Shown here piece by piece: positions 1 to 6,928 of a stretch of DNA of 12,778 nt. Where the stretch lies: positions 1 to 12,778 of the forward strand of contig JAFQVU010000148.1 in the NCBI GenBank assembly GCA_017407885.1. The letters are read 5' to 3'. Numbering within the stretch: the stretch's first letter is position 1; every line of letters begins with the position of its first letter. The notes under the pieces are model-generated. The model saw nothing but the letters and a program-made list of their open reading frames with translations. It was not told the DNA's origin and made no database searches. Position numbers and translations under genes: made by a program. This DNA is from Clostridia bacterium (lineage in GTDB: Bacteria > Bacillota_A > Clostridia > Oscillospirales > CAG-272).

Positions 1-442
1 GGTTGATCCACCGCTCTTTATGATGAATATAAACAGCATAAAGACGATTACCGTAAAGAGTCCCGACACGACACGCACCTTTGACCTTACGGGCGAAGGA
101 GAAACGCTCGTTATAACCGAGCGTGACACGGGCGTTAAGCCTGAAGTGCAGAATTTCAGGGAATTCTACAAGAACCTGCTTTCATTCAATCTGCAAGGCT
201 ACGCTACCGATGACCTTGACAAAGAACAGCTTGCCGTTCTCACTAATGATAAGCCTCAACTGACACTCACTATCGAAACCCGAGGCGGTATTGTTAACGA
301 GTACAAATTCTACCCCTATTCCACAAGACGTTCTTATTACACGGTAAACGGAAGCGGTGAATTTTACGTGCTCCGTGACGAAGCCGCGAAGGTCATTTCC
401 GATGCGGAAAAGGTTATGACAAACACGCCCATAGAACAGTAA
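1..442 (+). CDS. DUF4340-domain protein, C-terminal part (5' end outside window)
   Basis: This is the last ~147 codons of a gene that enters from the left. The reading frame is open from base 2 (Val-Asp-Pro-Pro-Leu-Phe before the first Met), so the ATG at 20 is internal and not a real start. The peptide aligns end to end with the C-terminus of the DUF4340 protein at 3155-4741. Both have MMNIN near the same point, then FYPYSTRR, YYTVNG, EFYVLRD and KVISDAEKV in the same order and spacing. Over half of the residues look identical by eye. By analogy the missing part should hold an N-terminal membrane anchor and a repeated extracytoplasmic domain. The function of the family is not established; members usually sit next to GldF/GldG-type ABC transporters. 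The gene ends 15 bp before a bidirectional terminator and converges on nrdD. The family call is confident; the role is unknown. Confidence 0.85.
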   Translation, partial: VDPPLFMMNINSIKTITVKSPDTTRTFDLTGEGETLVITERDTGVKPEVQNFREFYKNLLSFNLQGYATDDLDKEQLAVLTNDKPQLTLTIETRGGIVNEYKFYPYSTRRSYYTVNGSGEFYVLRDEAAKVISDAEKVMTNTPIEQ

Positions 443-456
443 TATATAATAAAAAT

Positions 457-486
457 CTTACGACCCGTGGGGTCGTAAGTTTTTTG
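457..486. terminator. Bidirectional intrinsic terminator between DUF4340 fragment and nrdD
   Basis: A perfect 10-bp stem (CTTACGACCC at 457-466, GGGTCGTAAG at 470-479) closes a 3-nt loop. It is followed on the plus strand by a T run (480-485) and preceded by an A run (451-455), which gives a U tract to transcripts from the minus strand. It can therefore end both the rightward DUF4340 gene and the leftward nrdD gene, which converge here with only 48 bp between their stop codons. Confidence 0.9.
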
Positions 487-490
487 TTTA

Positions 491-2830
491 TCAGTTGAAT
501 AAGTCGTCAGAATCGGCAGTGGACACGCCGTGCTTAACACGGTCGCCAACCTCTGCACGCTTCGCATCGTTGAAGCTGTCGAGAGTTCCAACGAGGTAGC
601 CGGTGATACGGCGGATACGCTCGAACTTACCCTGTCCGTCGTCCTCGGTGCGGTGGCAGCAGGGACACTCGTTTCCGATAATGCCGGTGTAGCCGCATAC
701 GGGGTCACGGTCAACGGGGTGGTTGATAGAGCCGTAGCCGACGCCTGCTTCCTTCATGCAGCGGACAACCTGCTCGAATGCGTCGAGATTCTCCATCGGG
801 TCGCCGTCAAGCTCAACGTAGGTGATGTGACCTGCGTTTGTAAGATCGTGGTAGGGAGCCTCGATCTTGATCTTGTCGGCGGCGGAAATAGGATGATATA
901 CCGGAACATGGAAGGAGTTGGTGTAGTAATCGCGGTCGGTAATGCCCTCGATCACGCCGAACTTTTTCTTGTCTATACGCACGAATCTGCCGGACAGTCC
1001 CTCTGCTGGAGTACCGATGACACTGAAGTTCAGACCGTACTTCTTGCTTGCCTCATCAGCACGCTTGCGGATAAAGCCGATTATCTCAAGACCGAGATTC
1101 TGCGCATCCTTCGATTCGCCGTGATGCTTGCCGATGAGAGCCTTGAGGCACTCTGCAAGTCCGATGAAACCGACAGTGAGAGTACCGTGCTTCAGAACTT
1201 CGCCAACCTTGTCGTCAACACCGAGCTTGTCCGAGCCGAGCCAGATGCCCTGTCCCATGAGGAAGGGATAGTTGCGGACGGTCTTCTCGGACTGAATCTT
1301 GAAGCGGTCAAGGAGCTGATCGAATACGAGCGAAACCTTGCGATCAAGCTCTTCGAAGAACCAATCGATATTGCCGTTTGCGTTGATAGCGATACGCGGC
1401 AGGTTGATTGAAGTAAAGCTGAGGTTTCCGCGTCCATATACGATCTCGTTGTCCTTATCGTAAACATTTGCCATGACACGTGTGCGGCATCCCATGTATG
1501 CAACCTCGGTCTCGGGCTTGCCGGGCTGATAGTAACGCAGATTATAGGGTGCATCGATGAACGAGAAGTTCGGGAAGAGACGCTTTGCGGATACGCGGCA
1601 AGCGAGCTTGAAGATATCATAGTTCGGATCGCCCTGATTATAGTTGATGCCTTCTTTAACCTTGAAGATCTGAATGGGGAATATCGGAGTTTCGCCATTT
1701 CCGAGACCTGCCTCGGTAGCGAGAAGGATCGACTTCATTACAAGTCTTCCCTCTGCAGAGGTGTCAAGACCGTAGTTCAGCGAGCTGAACGGGATCTGTG
1801 CGCCTGCACGCGAATGCATAGTATTGAGGTTGTGTATGAGCGCTTCCATCGCCTGGAATGTTGCACGCTCTGTCTCTGCAAGCGTATACTTGCGTGTGAA
1901 TTCAATAACACGTTTTGCCTTGTCAGCCCCGATAGCTTCTGCGAGAGTGTCGGTAATCGCCGCAACAAACACAGCATCGTCAGCGAGCATAGGAGCGGTT
2001 CCGACTGCGGTGAGAACTCTCTCCGCGAGCATCTCTGCATCCTCTACATCTGACATTTCAAGAGCTTTTACAAGATTGCGCTTATAGATCTTCTTATAGG
2101 TCTTTCTTACGCCGTCTGCCATGCCGTACTCAAAGTTCGGAATGGACTGACCGCCGTGCTGGTCGTTCTGATTCGACTGAATAGCGATGCAGGCAAGAGC
2201 CGCGTAGCTTGCGATGTCGTTAGGGGAACGAAGGAAGCCATGACCGGTGGAGAATCCGTTTTCAAACAGCTTTATAATATCAATCTGGCAGCAAGTAGTG
2301 GTAAGGGTTAGGAAGTCAAGGTCGTGGATGTGAATATCACCCTCGTTGTGCGCTTTTGCGTGAACGGGGTCGAGAATGTACATCTCATAGAACTGCTTTG
2401 CACCCTCGGAACCGTATTTGAGCATCGTACCCATTGCGGTGTCGCCGTTGATGTTAGCGTTCTCACGCTTGATATCGGAATCCTTCGCCGCCTTAAAGGT
2501 AAGATCCTCGTAGGTCTTCATCAGCTTGGTGTTCATCTCACGTGCACGTGTACGTGTTGCGCGGTAAAGAATGTATTCCTTCGCGGTACGTGCGTGACCG
2601 TTGTTTACGAGCACTTTTTCAACAGTATCCTGAATTTGCTCGACAGAGGGAAGCTTTCCGCTTACCGCACAATCCTTTTCCACCTGCTCCGCAACCTTGC
2701 AGGCAAGATCCATAGCGGTACTGTAATCGTGACCTCCGACAGCCTCCGCTGCCTTGAAGATTGCCTGTGCAATCTTTTCAATATTGAACGGCGCTTCGCG
2801 TCCGTCGCGCTTAACTATTTTGGTAATCAT
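491..2830 (-). CDS. nrdD: Anaerobic (class III) ribonucleoside-triphosphate reductase, catalytic subunit
   Basis: NrdD reduces ribonucleoside triphosphates to deoxyribonucleotides in the absence of oxygen, using a glycyl radical made by the activase NrdG. The 779-residue product is full length for the family. It starts with an ATP-cone allosteric domain (about residues 3-93), then the glycyl-radical barrel, including a YMGCRTRV segment with Cys448 in the expected active-site region. The C-terminus has a RRITGYLV motif whose Gly744 is the predicted radical site, 35 residues from the end. The zinc-ribbon region just before it has Cys712, Cys722, Cys724 and Cys725. The partner of Cys712 three residues upstream is Asp709, so the usual CxxC...CxxC set looks incomplete. 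An AAGGAG ribosome-binding site (complement of 2837-2842) sits 6 bases before the ATG. No nrdG follows; a terminator lies directly downstream, so the activase must be elsewhere. Confidence 0.97.
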   Translation of the reverse strand: MITKIVKRDGREAPFNIEKIAQAIFKAAEAVGGHDYSTAMDLACKVAEQVEKDCAVSGKLPSVEQIQDTVEKVLVNNGHARTAKEYILYRATRTRAREMNTKLMKTYEDLTFKAAKDSDIKRENANINGDTAMGTMLKYGSEGAKQFYEMYILDPVHAKAHNEGDIHIHDLDFLTLTTTCCQIDIIKLFENGFSTGHGFLRSPNDIASYAALACIAIQSNQNDQHGGQSIPNFEYGMADGVRKTYKKIYKRNLVKALEMSDVEDAEMLAERVLTAVGTAPMLADDAVFVAAITDTLAEAIGADKAKRVIEFTRKYTLAETERATFQAMEALIHNLNTMHSRAGAQIPFSSLNYGLDTSAEGRLVMKSILLATEAGLGNGETPIFPIQIFKVKEGINYNQGDPNYDIFKLACRVSAKRLFPNFSFIDAPYNLRYYQPGKPETEVAYMGCRTRVMANVYDKDNEIVYGRGNLSFTSINLPRIAINANGNIDWFFEELDRKVSLVFDQLLDRFKIQSEKTVRNYPFLMGQGIWLGSDKLGVDDKVGEVLKHGTLTVGFIGLAECLKALIGKHHGESKDAQNLGLEIIGFIRKRADEASKKYGLNFSVIGTPAEGLSGRFVRIDKKKFGVIEGITDRDYYTNSFHVPVYHPISAADKIKIEAPYHDLTNAGHITYVELDGDPMENLDAFEQVVRCMKEAGVGYGSINHPVDRDPVCGYTGIIGNECPCCHRTEDDGQGKFERIRRITGYLVGTLDSFNDAKRAEVGDRVKHGVSTADSDDLFN

Positions 2831-2910
2831 GTCTTTCTCCTTATCATTGTTTTTTATATGTAAACCGTCTCTTTTTCACCGTGAGACAAAAAACTGCATT
2901 TCTCGCCACA

Positions 2911-2926
2911 CCACAAAATATAGTGT
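2911..2926. promoter_or_regulatory. NrdR box 1 (proximal to nrdD)
   Basis: CCACAAAATATAGTGT matches 13 of 16 positions of the NrdR-box consensus ACACTATATATAGTGT as I recall it. NrdR is the ATP-cone repressor that controls ribonucleotide reductase genes. This site lies in the nrdD leader, downstream of the predicted transcription start, and is 32 bp centre-to-centre from the next box. Confidence 0.8.
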
Positions 2927-2942
2927 TACCAACCACGCGACA

Positions 2943-2958
2943 CCACTATATATAGTAT
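2943..2958. promoter_or_regulatory. NrdR box 2
   Basis: CCACTATATATAGTAT matches 14 of 16 consensus positions, the best of the three sites. A 16-bp linker separates it from box 1, giving a 32-bp period (about three helical turns), the paired arrangement known for NrdR operators. It lies about 14 bases downstream of the predicted start of transcription. Confidence 0.85.
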
Positions 2959-2974
2959 GAGTTGCGACTGCAGT

Positions 2975-2990
2975 ATCTATTATATAGTAT
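2975..2990. promoter_or_regulatory. Partial NrdR box 3 overlapping the nrdD -10
   Basis: ATCTATTATATAGTAT matches 10 of 16 consensus positions. The right half (ATATAGTAT) is the same as in box 2 while the left half is degenerate. It is again exactly 32 bp from its neighbour and covers the -10 hexamer at 2979-2984. The partial match could be chance given the AT-rich promoter; the exact register is what argues for a real half-site. Confidence 0.5.
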
Positions 2991-3007
2991 TTGAAGCAAA
3001 ATGTCAA
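2979..3007 (-). promoter_or_regulatory. nrdD promoter (sigma-A type)
   Basis: On the minus strand there is a perfect TTGACA (-35, complement of 3002-3007), a 17-base spacer, and a perfect TATAAT (-10, complement of 2979-2984). Transcription should start near 2972, giving a leader of about 140 nt before the nrdD ATG. With full-consensus hexamers this promoter should be strong unless repressed, which fits the NrdR boxes placed on and just after it. Confidence 0.9.
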
Positions 3008-3117
3008 TTGGCAAATTCGCCGATAATTCGTGCTTATTTTTGTCGAATATCATAGTATCATGAAATTATATAAACTAAGGTGTGTTTCTATGGGCATAAT
3101 GCACGGCAATACAGACG

Positions 3118-3147
3118 AAAAAACAGTCCGCGCACTGCGGACTGTTT
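3118..3147 (-). terminator. Intrinsic terminator of the ABC/DUF4340 operon
   Basis: A perfect 11-bp stem (AAACAGTCCGC at 3121-3131 with GCGGACTGTTT at 3137-3147) and a 5-nt loop lie 7 bp after the DUF4340 stop codon. Read on the minus strand, the stem ends in a run of six Ts (complement of 3118-3123). It separates the ABC operon from the nrdD promoter. The stretch 3008-3117 between them shows no gene or clear signal. Confidence 0.88.
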
Positions 3148-3154
3148 CTTTTAT

Positions 3155-4741
3155 TTAACTGTGTGCATCGGGATCGACTGTTTCACCCGATATGACCTTT
3201 TCGGCATCACTTATTACCTTTGTTACCATATCGCGCAGGACGTAAAATTCGCCCTCGCCGTTTACCGTGTAGTATGCACGGCGGGTTGAGTATGGGTAGA
3301 ACTTAAACTCCGTCACCTTACCGGCGCGAGTCTCTATTTTAAGCGTAAGATAGAGATTATCCTCATTTTCAAGTGCCGCAACAGCCTCGGCATCAAGATC
3401 ATCCGAAACGTAATTCTGCAAGTGCACCATGAGAAGTACTCGATAGAACTTTCGGAAGTTCGATACATCGGGAGTTAATCCAGTCTCCCTCTCGGTAACG
3501 GTCAAATCGCTGTCCACCCCGTCAAGCTCGAATACACGAGCGGCGGTATCACTTTCGAGGGTTATTCGCTTTATATCGTTTATATTCATCATGAATATCG
3601 GCTGATCCACCCACTTGATGGTCTCCCACTCGAGCCACGCCATTTTGCCTCCGTCAACCTCGGCAATGAGATCAAACAGCAGAGAGTAGGCGTAGTAGTT
3701 GCCGTTTTCATTCTTTTCGCTGAATATAACCGACTGGTCAATACCCTGATAATTATAGTGAATACTGAACGGCGCTTCGGCAAGTCCGTACTCTGCGAAA
3801 TCCTCGTCGCTCGGTGCGTATACGAGCGTGCTCGCTCCCTTAAGTTCCATGAGAGATTCAAGCGCTGTGACGTAATTCGTGGTGTTGACCGCATAATCGG
3901 CGGGCGCAAGCATTTTATATGCGCTGATAGACGCCGCTGCCGCCTGTTCTTCTTCATCAAGGTAGGTCACCTGCAACGCAACGTCCTTGCCGCGCATGAG
4001 CGTGAACTTTTCAATCATGAAGTAATCATTCTGCGCCATGGGAAGTGCCAGCATCGGAGTAATGTGAGTCTCAAACGGTACAAGCACCGCACCGCCTATT
4101 GACGAATCAAGTATATAGACGGCGTTTCTGCCCTCATAGCGTGCGTAGTATCCACTGCCCGAGGGTGTCATATCTCCTATATAAACGGTGTGTTCATCCC
4201 CATCGCGAGATGTCAGAGTGAAGTGCGCGGGGGACTGCTCATCGGCAAGCCCATACTCGCTCATATCCTCGCAGTCGGTGTGTATACGCTCATTCGAGAG
4301 AGTATAGCCCGTGCTGACAACGAGCGAAGCAAACAGCGTGGAATCGTACGGCGCATCGGGGTAATCGATAATGTAAAACGCCCCATCGGTCTCATCGAAA
4401 TAGAATCCGTATTCGCCGTACTCGTTGGATATCTCGATCTTACCTATATCATCGCGCTCGAAATGCTCGAAGAGCATTATGCGGTTCCCTGCTCCAAGCC
4501 CCTCTCCGTCAAGAAGCTCGATCGGTTCTTCGGGAGTCTCATCCGATGCGTTTATAATCGGCATCACAACGAAGGCATATACAAGTATCGCCGCGGCAAT
4601 GGCAAGCGCGAGAATTACAATAGCTCGGCGCTGTTTTTTTATCAAATCAGGCTTTTTTTGAGAAGGCACCGAATTTTGCTCGCTCGCGCCGAACAACGTG
4701 GATTCGGTCTTGTCAAATTCGTTATTGCTGTTATTCATCAT
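3155..4741 (-). CDS. DUF4340-domain membrane-anchored protein
   Basis: The product is 528 residues. A hydrophilic N-terminus ends in a basic stretch (KKQRR), followed by one membrane segment (about residues 39-62), and the rest is an acidic, soluble domain expected outside the membrane. This is the usual layout of DUF4340 proteins encoded beside GldF/GldG-type ABC transporters. No catalytic motif was recognised and the molecular role is unknown. I chose the ATG at 4741 because it overlaps the gldG stop as ATGA, which suggests coupled translation, and AGGAGA lies about 9 bases upstream. The longer open frame, which starts within gldG, is not needed. Its C-terminal ~150 residues are closely related to the protein fragment at 1-442. 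It is the last gene of the operon and is followed directly by a terminator. Confidence 0.88.
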   Translation of the reverse strand: MMNNSNNEFDKTESTLFGASEQNSVPSQKKPDLIKKQRRAIVILALAIAAAILVYAFVVMPIINASDETPEEPIELLDGEGLGAGNRIMLFEHFERDDIGKIEISNEYGEYGFYFDETDGAFYIIDYPDAPYDSTLFASLVVSTGYTLSNERIHTDCEDMSEYGLADEQSPAHFTLTSRDGDEHTVYIGDMTPSGSGYYARYEGRNAVYILDSSIGGAVLVPFETHITPMLALPMAQNDYFMIEKFTLMRGKDVALQVTYLDEEEQAAAASISAYKMLAPADYAVNTTNYVTALESLMELKGASTLVYAPSDEDFAEYGLAEAPFSIHYNYQGIDQSVIFSEKNENGNYYAYSLLFDLIAEVDGGKMAWLEWETIKWVDQPIFMMNINDIKRITLESDTAARVFELDGVDSDLTVTERETGLTPDVSNFRKFYRVLLMVHLQNYVSDDLDAEAVAALENEDNLYLTLKIETRAGKVTEFKFYPYSTRRAYYTVNGEGEFYVLRDMVTKVISDAEKVISGETVDPDAHS

Positions 4742-6200
4742 GCGTGCTTTCTCCTGATCCAAACGACAACACCCACACCAAATACGCAGAGCGGCACCGC
4801 AAGCGTCAGAATCCATGTCCATGTATGCGCCTGGGCAGAGGTAAGGTCAAGTGCATTATTCTCAAACACCTTGAGTTTAAGGTCGATTGGCACCTGTGTC
4901 TTGCCCATCGCGCGCATCATGGTGTAAATAATATCACTGTTGCCGTACGACGGTGTCAATGCGGCATCTGCGGCAAAATACTTCGATCCGACCGCGAAAA
5001 CGTATGAATAATGGGGGGTATTATCAATATAACGAGCTTCTTGGCTGACCGCTACAAGTGGGAACGCACCGCGGTCAAGTGCCGCACCGTCAACATATCT
5101 CTCGGCTGTCGCAGACGAATATACCGCCGTCGACACCTGACGTCCGTTGTTCTGCTCCCAGAGGAGATTTATCGGCCGTGCGTTGTGTATGATAGTTTTC
5201 GGTGCAGTACCGATGGAGACGATCTCGCTGACAAGCTGTCCGCCGACGGTGTCCTCAAGCGAATAGTTTCCGATAAGAGTAAGCGGATCGCTGTTAATGG
5301 AATTCGAGTGGTCTTTAAGTATCGAATCATCAAATTCTATACCCCATTCGGCGAGGAATTCCTCAAGCTCTGGAAGCTCTTCCGTTTCGGTGTCCATAAA
5401 CACCATAACGCTTCCGAACCCGTCAAGGAAATCATCAAGCTTTTCAATCTCGGATTTTCTTCCTGTGTAAGCTCCGATATTCCCTCAAAGTCATAAACGG
5501 GGCTTGAAATGACAATAACCTTTGCCGCCTCGTTGATTTCATCCTTCGTAAGATCAATGGGCTGTATCTCAAAGCCTGCGTCCAAAAAGAGCTGCATCAT
5601 ACCGTTCGAGAAGGTCTCGCCGTGAGTTGTTGTAAAGTAAGCGATCGGCGTGTCTATCTGCGTGCACTGCGCCATGGCGGTAATCAACTTCAGCTCACCG
5701 TTGAACGCCCACGGCTTTGAACGTGTTTCGTCCTCGTACATGAACATGTTAGAAAGGTTGAGTACACGGAATTCCTTGCCGCTCTCGACTATCACGCTGG
5801 AATCAACGATAGTCGTGTTCGCGGTGGACTTATATTTCGTCACAGCGGTGGGATTTTTGTTGATATCTATGTAGTCGTAGGTTATATTTTCGTATTCCGC
5901 GCTGATCTCCTTTACAAGATTGAAGACCATATTCGCCATCGAGCTTCCTTCGAGAGTATCAAAAGGAGCGCAGAAATGTACCGTAATATCGGCATCAATT
6001 CCGTCGAGCAGTTCACGTCCTGCGTCGGAAAGCTCGTATATCTTGTTCTTGGTAAGGTCAAGATACCAGTTTTTATTGTATGCAAGAGACGAGAAAATGA
6101 CGTTGACAATAACAATTGCGGCTATAACAACGGCAGTGAGCAACACCGAAACAACACCGAATTTGAACTTTCGCATACCTGCAAGTTTTTTCTGATTCAT
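4738..6200 (-). pseudogene. gldG-like: GldG-like ABC transporter auxiliary protein, interrupted by a frameshift
   Basis: Two overlapping frames make one GldG/ABC_transp_aux protein of about 487 residues. The first part (from ATG 6200, behind GGAGGT six bases upstream) has a membrane segment at about residues 14-38, then the extracytoplasmic domain with YLDLTKNKIYELSD and a conserved-looking ISSP near residue 231. After about residue 240 this frame drifts into unrelated sequence and ends near 5337. The correct sequence continues in the -1 frame from 5484 (GRKSEIEKLDDF, then GSVMVFMD) and ends with a membrane segment and RRKHA at 4738. The span of 1463 bases is one short of a multiple of three, so one lost base, likely near the GGG at 5482-5484, explains it. 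It could be a true mutation or an assembly error. Recoding seems less likely because no slippery heptamer is visible. GldG partners the permease upstream. Confidence 0.85.
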
Positions 6201-6217
6201 AAGGGCACCTCCGCTCA

Positions 6218-6928
6218 TCACGACCAACGGCGCTTTTCGTAAATACGCACCGTCAAGAACATAAAGACAAAGCAAATCGAGAAGTAATAAAGCAATGCGG
6301 CAAGGTCAACTATACCGTAGCCGAAGTTTGCAAAACGGCTGAACACCGATATCCAGCTGAGTACAACGCGGATTGCATACGAATCAATAAAGCTGTTGAA
6401 GAAGTTTATCATCAGCATGAAAAGAAGTATACCCATCGTACCGATGGCGGCAACTATCTGATTTTCGGTAAGCGCGGAAACAAAGAGACCGATAGCGATA
6501 AACGCCGCACCGATAAGAAGTATGCCGATTGAATTTGAGATAAGATTTGCCGTATTGGGTGTGCCGTACTTATAGAGAAGCGAAAAATTGATAAGATTTC
6601 CCACAACGAATGTGCCGCCGAACATTGTAAATGCGGCAAGGAATTTGCCGAGCACCATACTCATAAGTCCGATAGGGGCGGTGAGAAGAAGCTGTTCGGT
6701 ACGCATCTTGCGTTCCTCGCTGAAGAGTTTCATCGTAAGCATCGGAACGAGGATAATAAATATAAACATAATGAAGGAAAAATAACTTCCGACATCAGCG
6801 GATGTACCCATAAGAAGTGTGGTGAACGAGAAAAGGAAAGCATTCACGGCAAGAAAGACCGCGATAAAAACATAACCGACAGGCGAGGTGAAATACGCCT
6901 GCATCTCACGCTTATATATTGCCAGCAT
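6218..6928 (-). CDS. gldF-like: ABC-2 type transporter permease, GldF-like
   Basis: The product is a 236-residue membrane protein with about six hydrophobic segments (starting near residues 17, 49, 91, 128, 158 and 205) and short loops, the standard size and layout of ABC-2 permeases such as GldF. MLAIYKREMQAYFTSPVGYV at the N-terminus, and the cytoplasmic loop with SEERKMRTEQLLLTAP, are typical of the GldF/NosY-like family. It should form the membrane channel worked by the ATPase encoded upstream. The ATG overlaps the end of the ATPase gene by 17 bases and has AAGGAGG about 9 bases upstream within it, so the two are probably translated together. The gldG-like start lies 17 bp beyond the stop. 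The exported substrate cannot be told from the sequence. Confidence 0.9.
   Translation of the reverse strand: MLAIYKREMQAYFTSPVGYVFIAVFLAVNAFLFSFTTLLMGTSADVGSYFSFIMFIFIILVPMLTMKLFSEERKMRTEQLLLTAPIGLMSMVLGKFLAAFTMFGGTFVVGNLINFSLLYKYGTPNTANLISNSIGILLIGAAFIAIGLFVSALTENQIVAAIGTMGILLFMLMINFFNSFIDSYAIRVVLSWISVFSRFANFGYGIVDLAALLYYFSICFVFMFLTVRIYEKRRWS

Noticed and set aside
20..442. ATG at 20 as the start of a 140-residue gene
   Set aside because: The frame is open to the window edge and the upstream residues continue the alignment with the DUF4340 paralogue, so the Met is internal.
530..1411. 293-codon open frame on the plus strand
   Set aside because: It is antisense to nrdD, which has full family identity over the same bases; the translation resembles no protein and has no ribosome-binding site.
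2868..2886. Short stem GTCTC/GAGAC in the nrdD leader as a riboswitch or attenuator
   Set aside because: Only five base pairs and no recognised riboswitch core such as a cobalamin or adenine element; control by NrdR explains the region better.
4741..4822. Upstream extension of the DUF4340 protein to 4822
   Set aside because: The 27 additional residues lie inside gldG in another frame and are unlike an N-terminus; the ATGA overlap and AGGAGA favour 4741.
4190..4927. 245-codon open frame on the plus strand
   Set aside because: It is antisense to the DUF4340 and gldG-like genes, has no promoter or ribosome-binding site, and its composition is that of a shadow frame.
5478..5490. Programmed -1 ribosomal frameshifting in the gldG-like gene
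   Set aside because: No X-XXY-YYZ slippery heptamer in the right frame and no clear stimulatory structure seen; a one-base loss is simpler, though recoding cannot be fully excluded.
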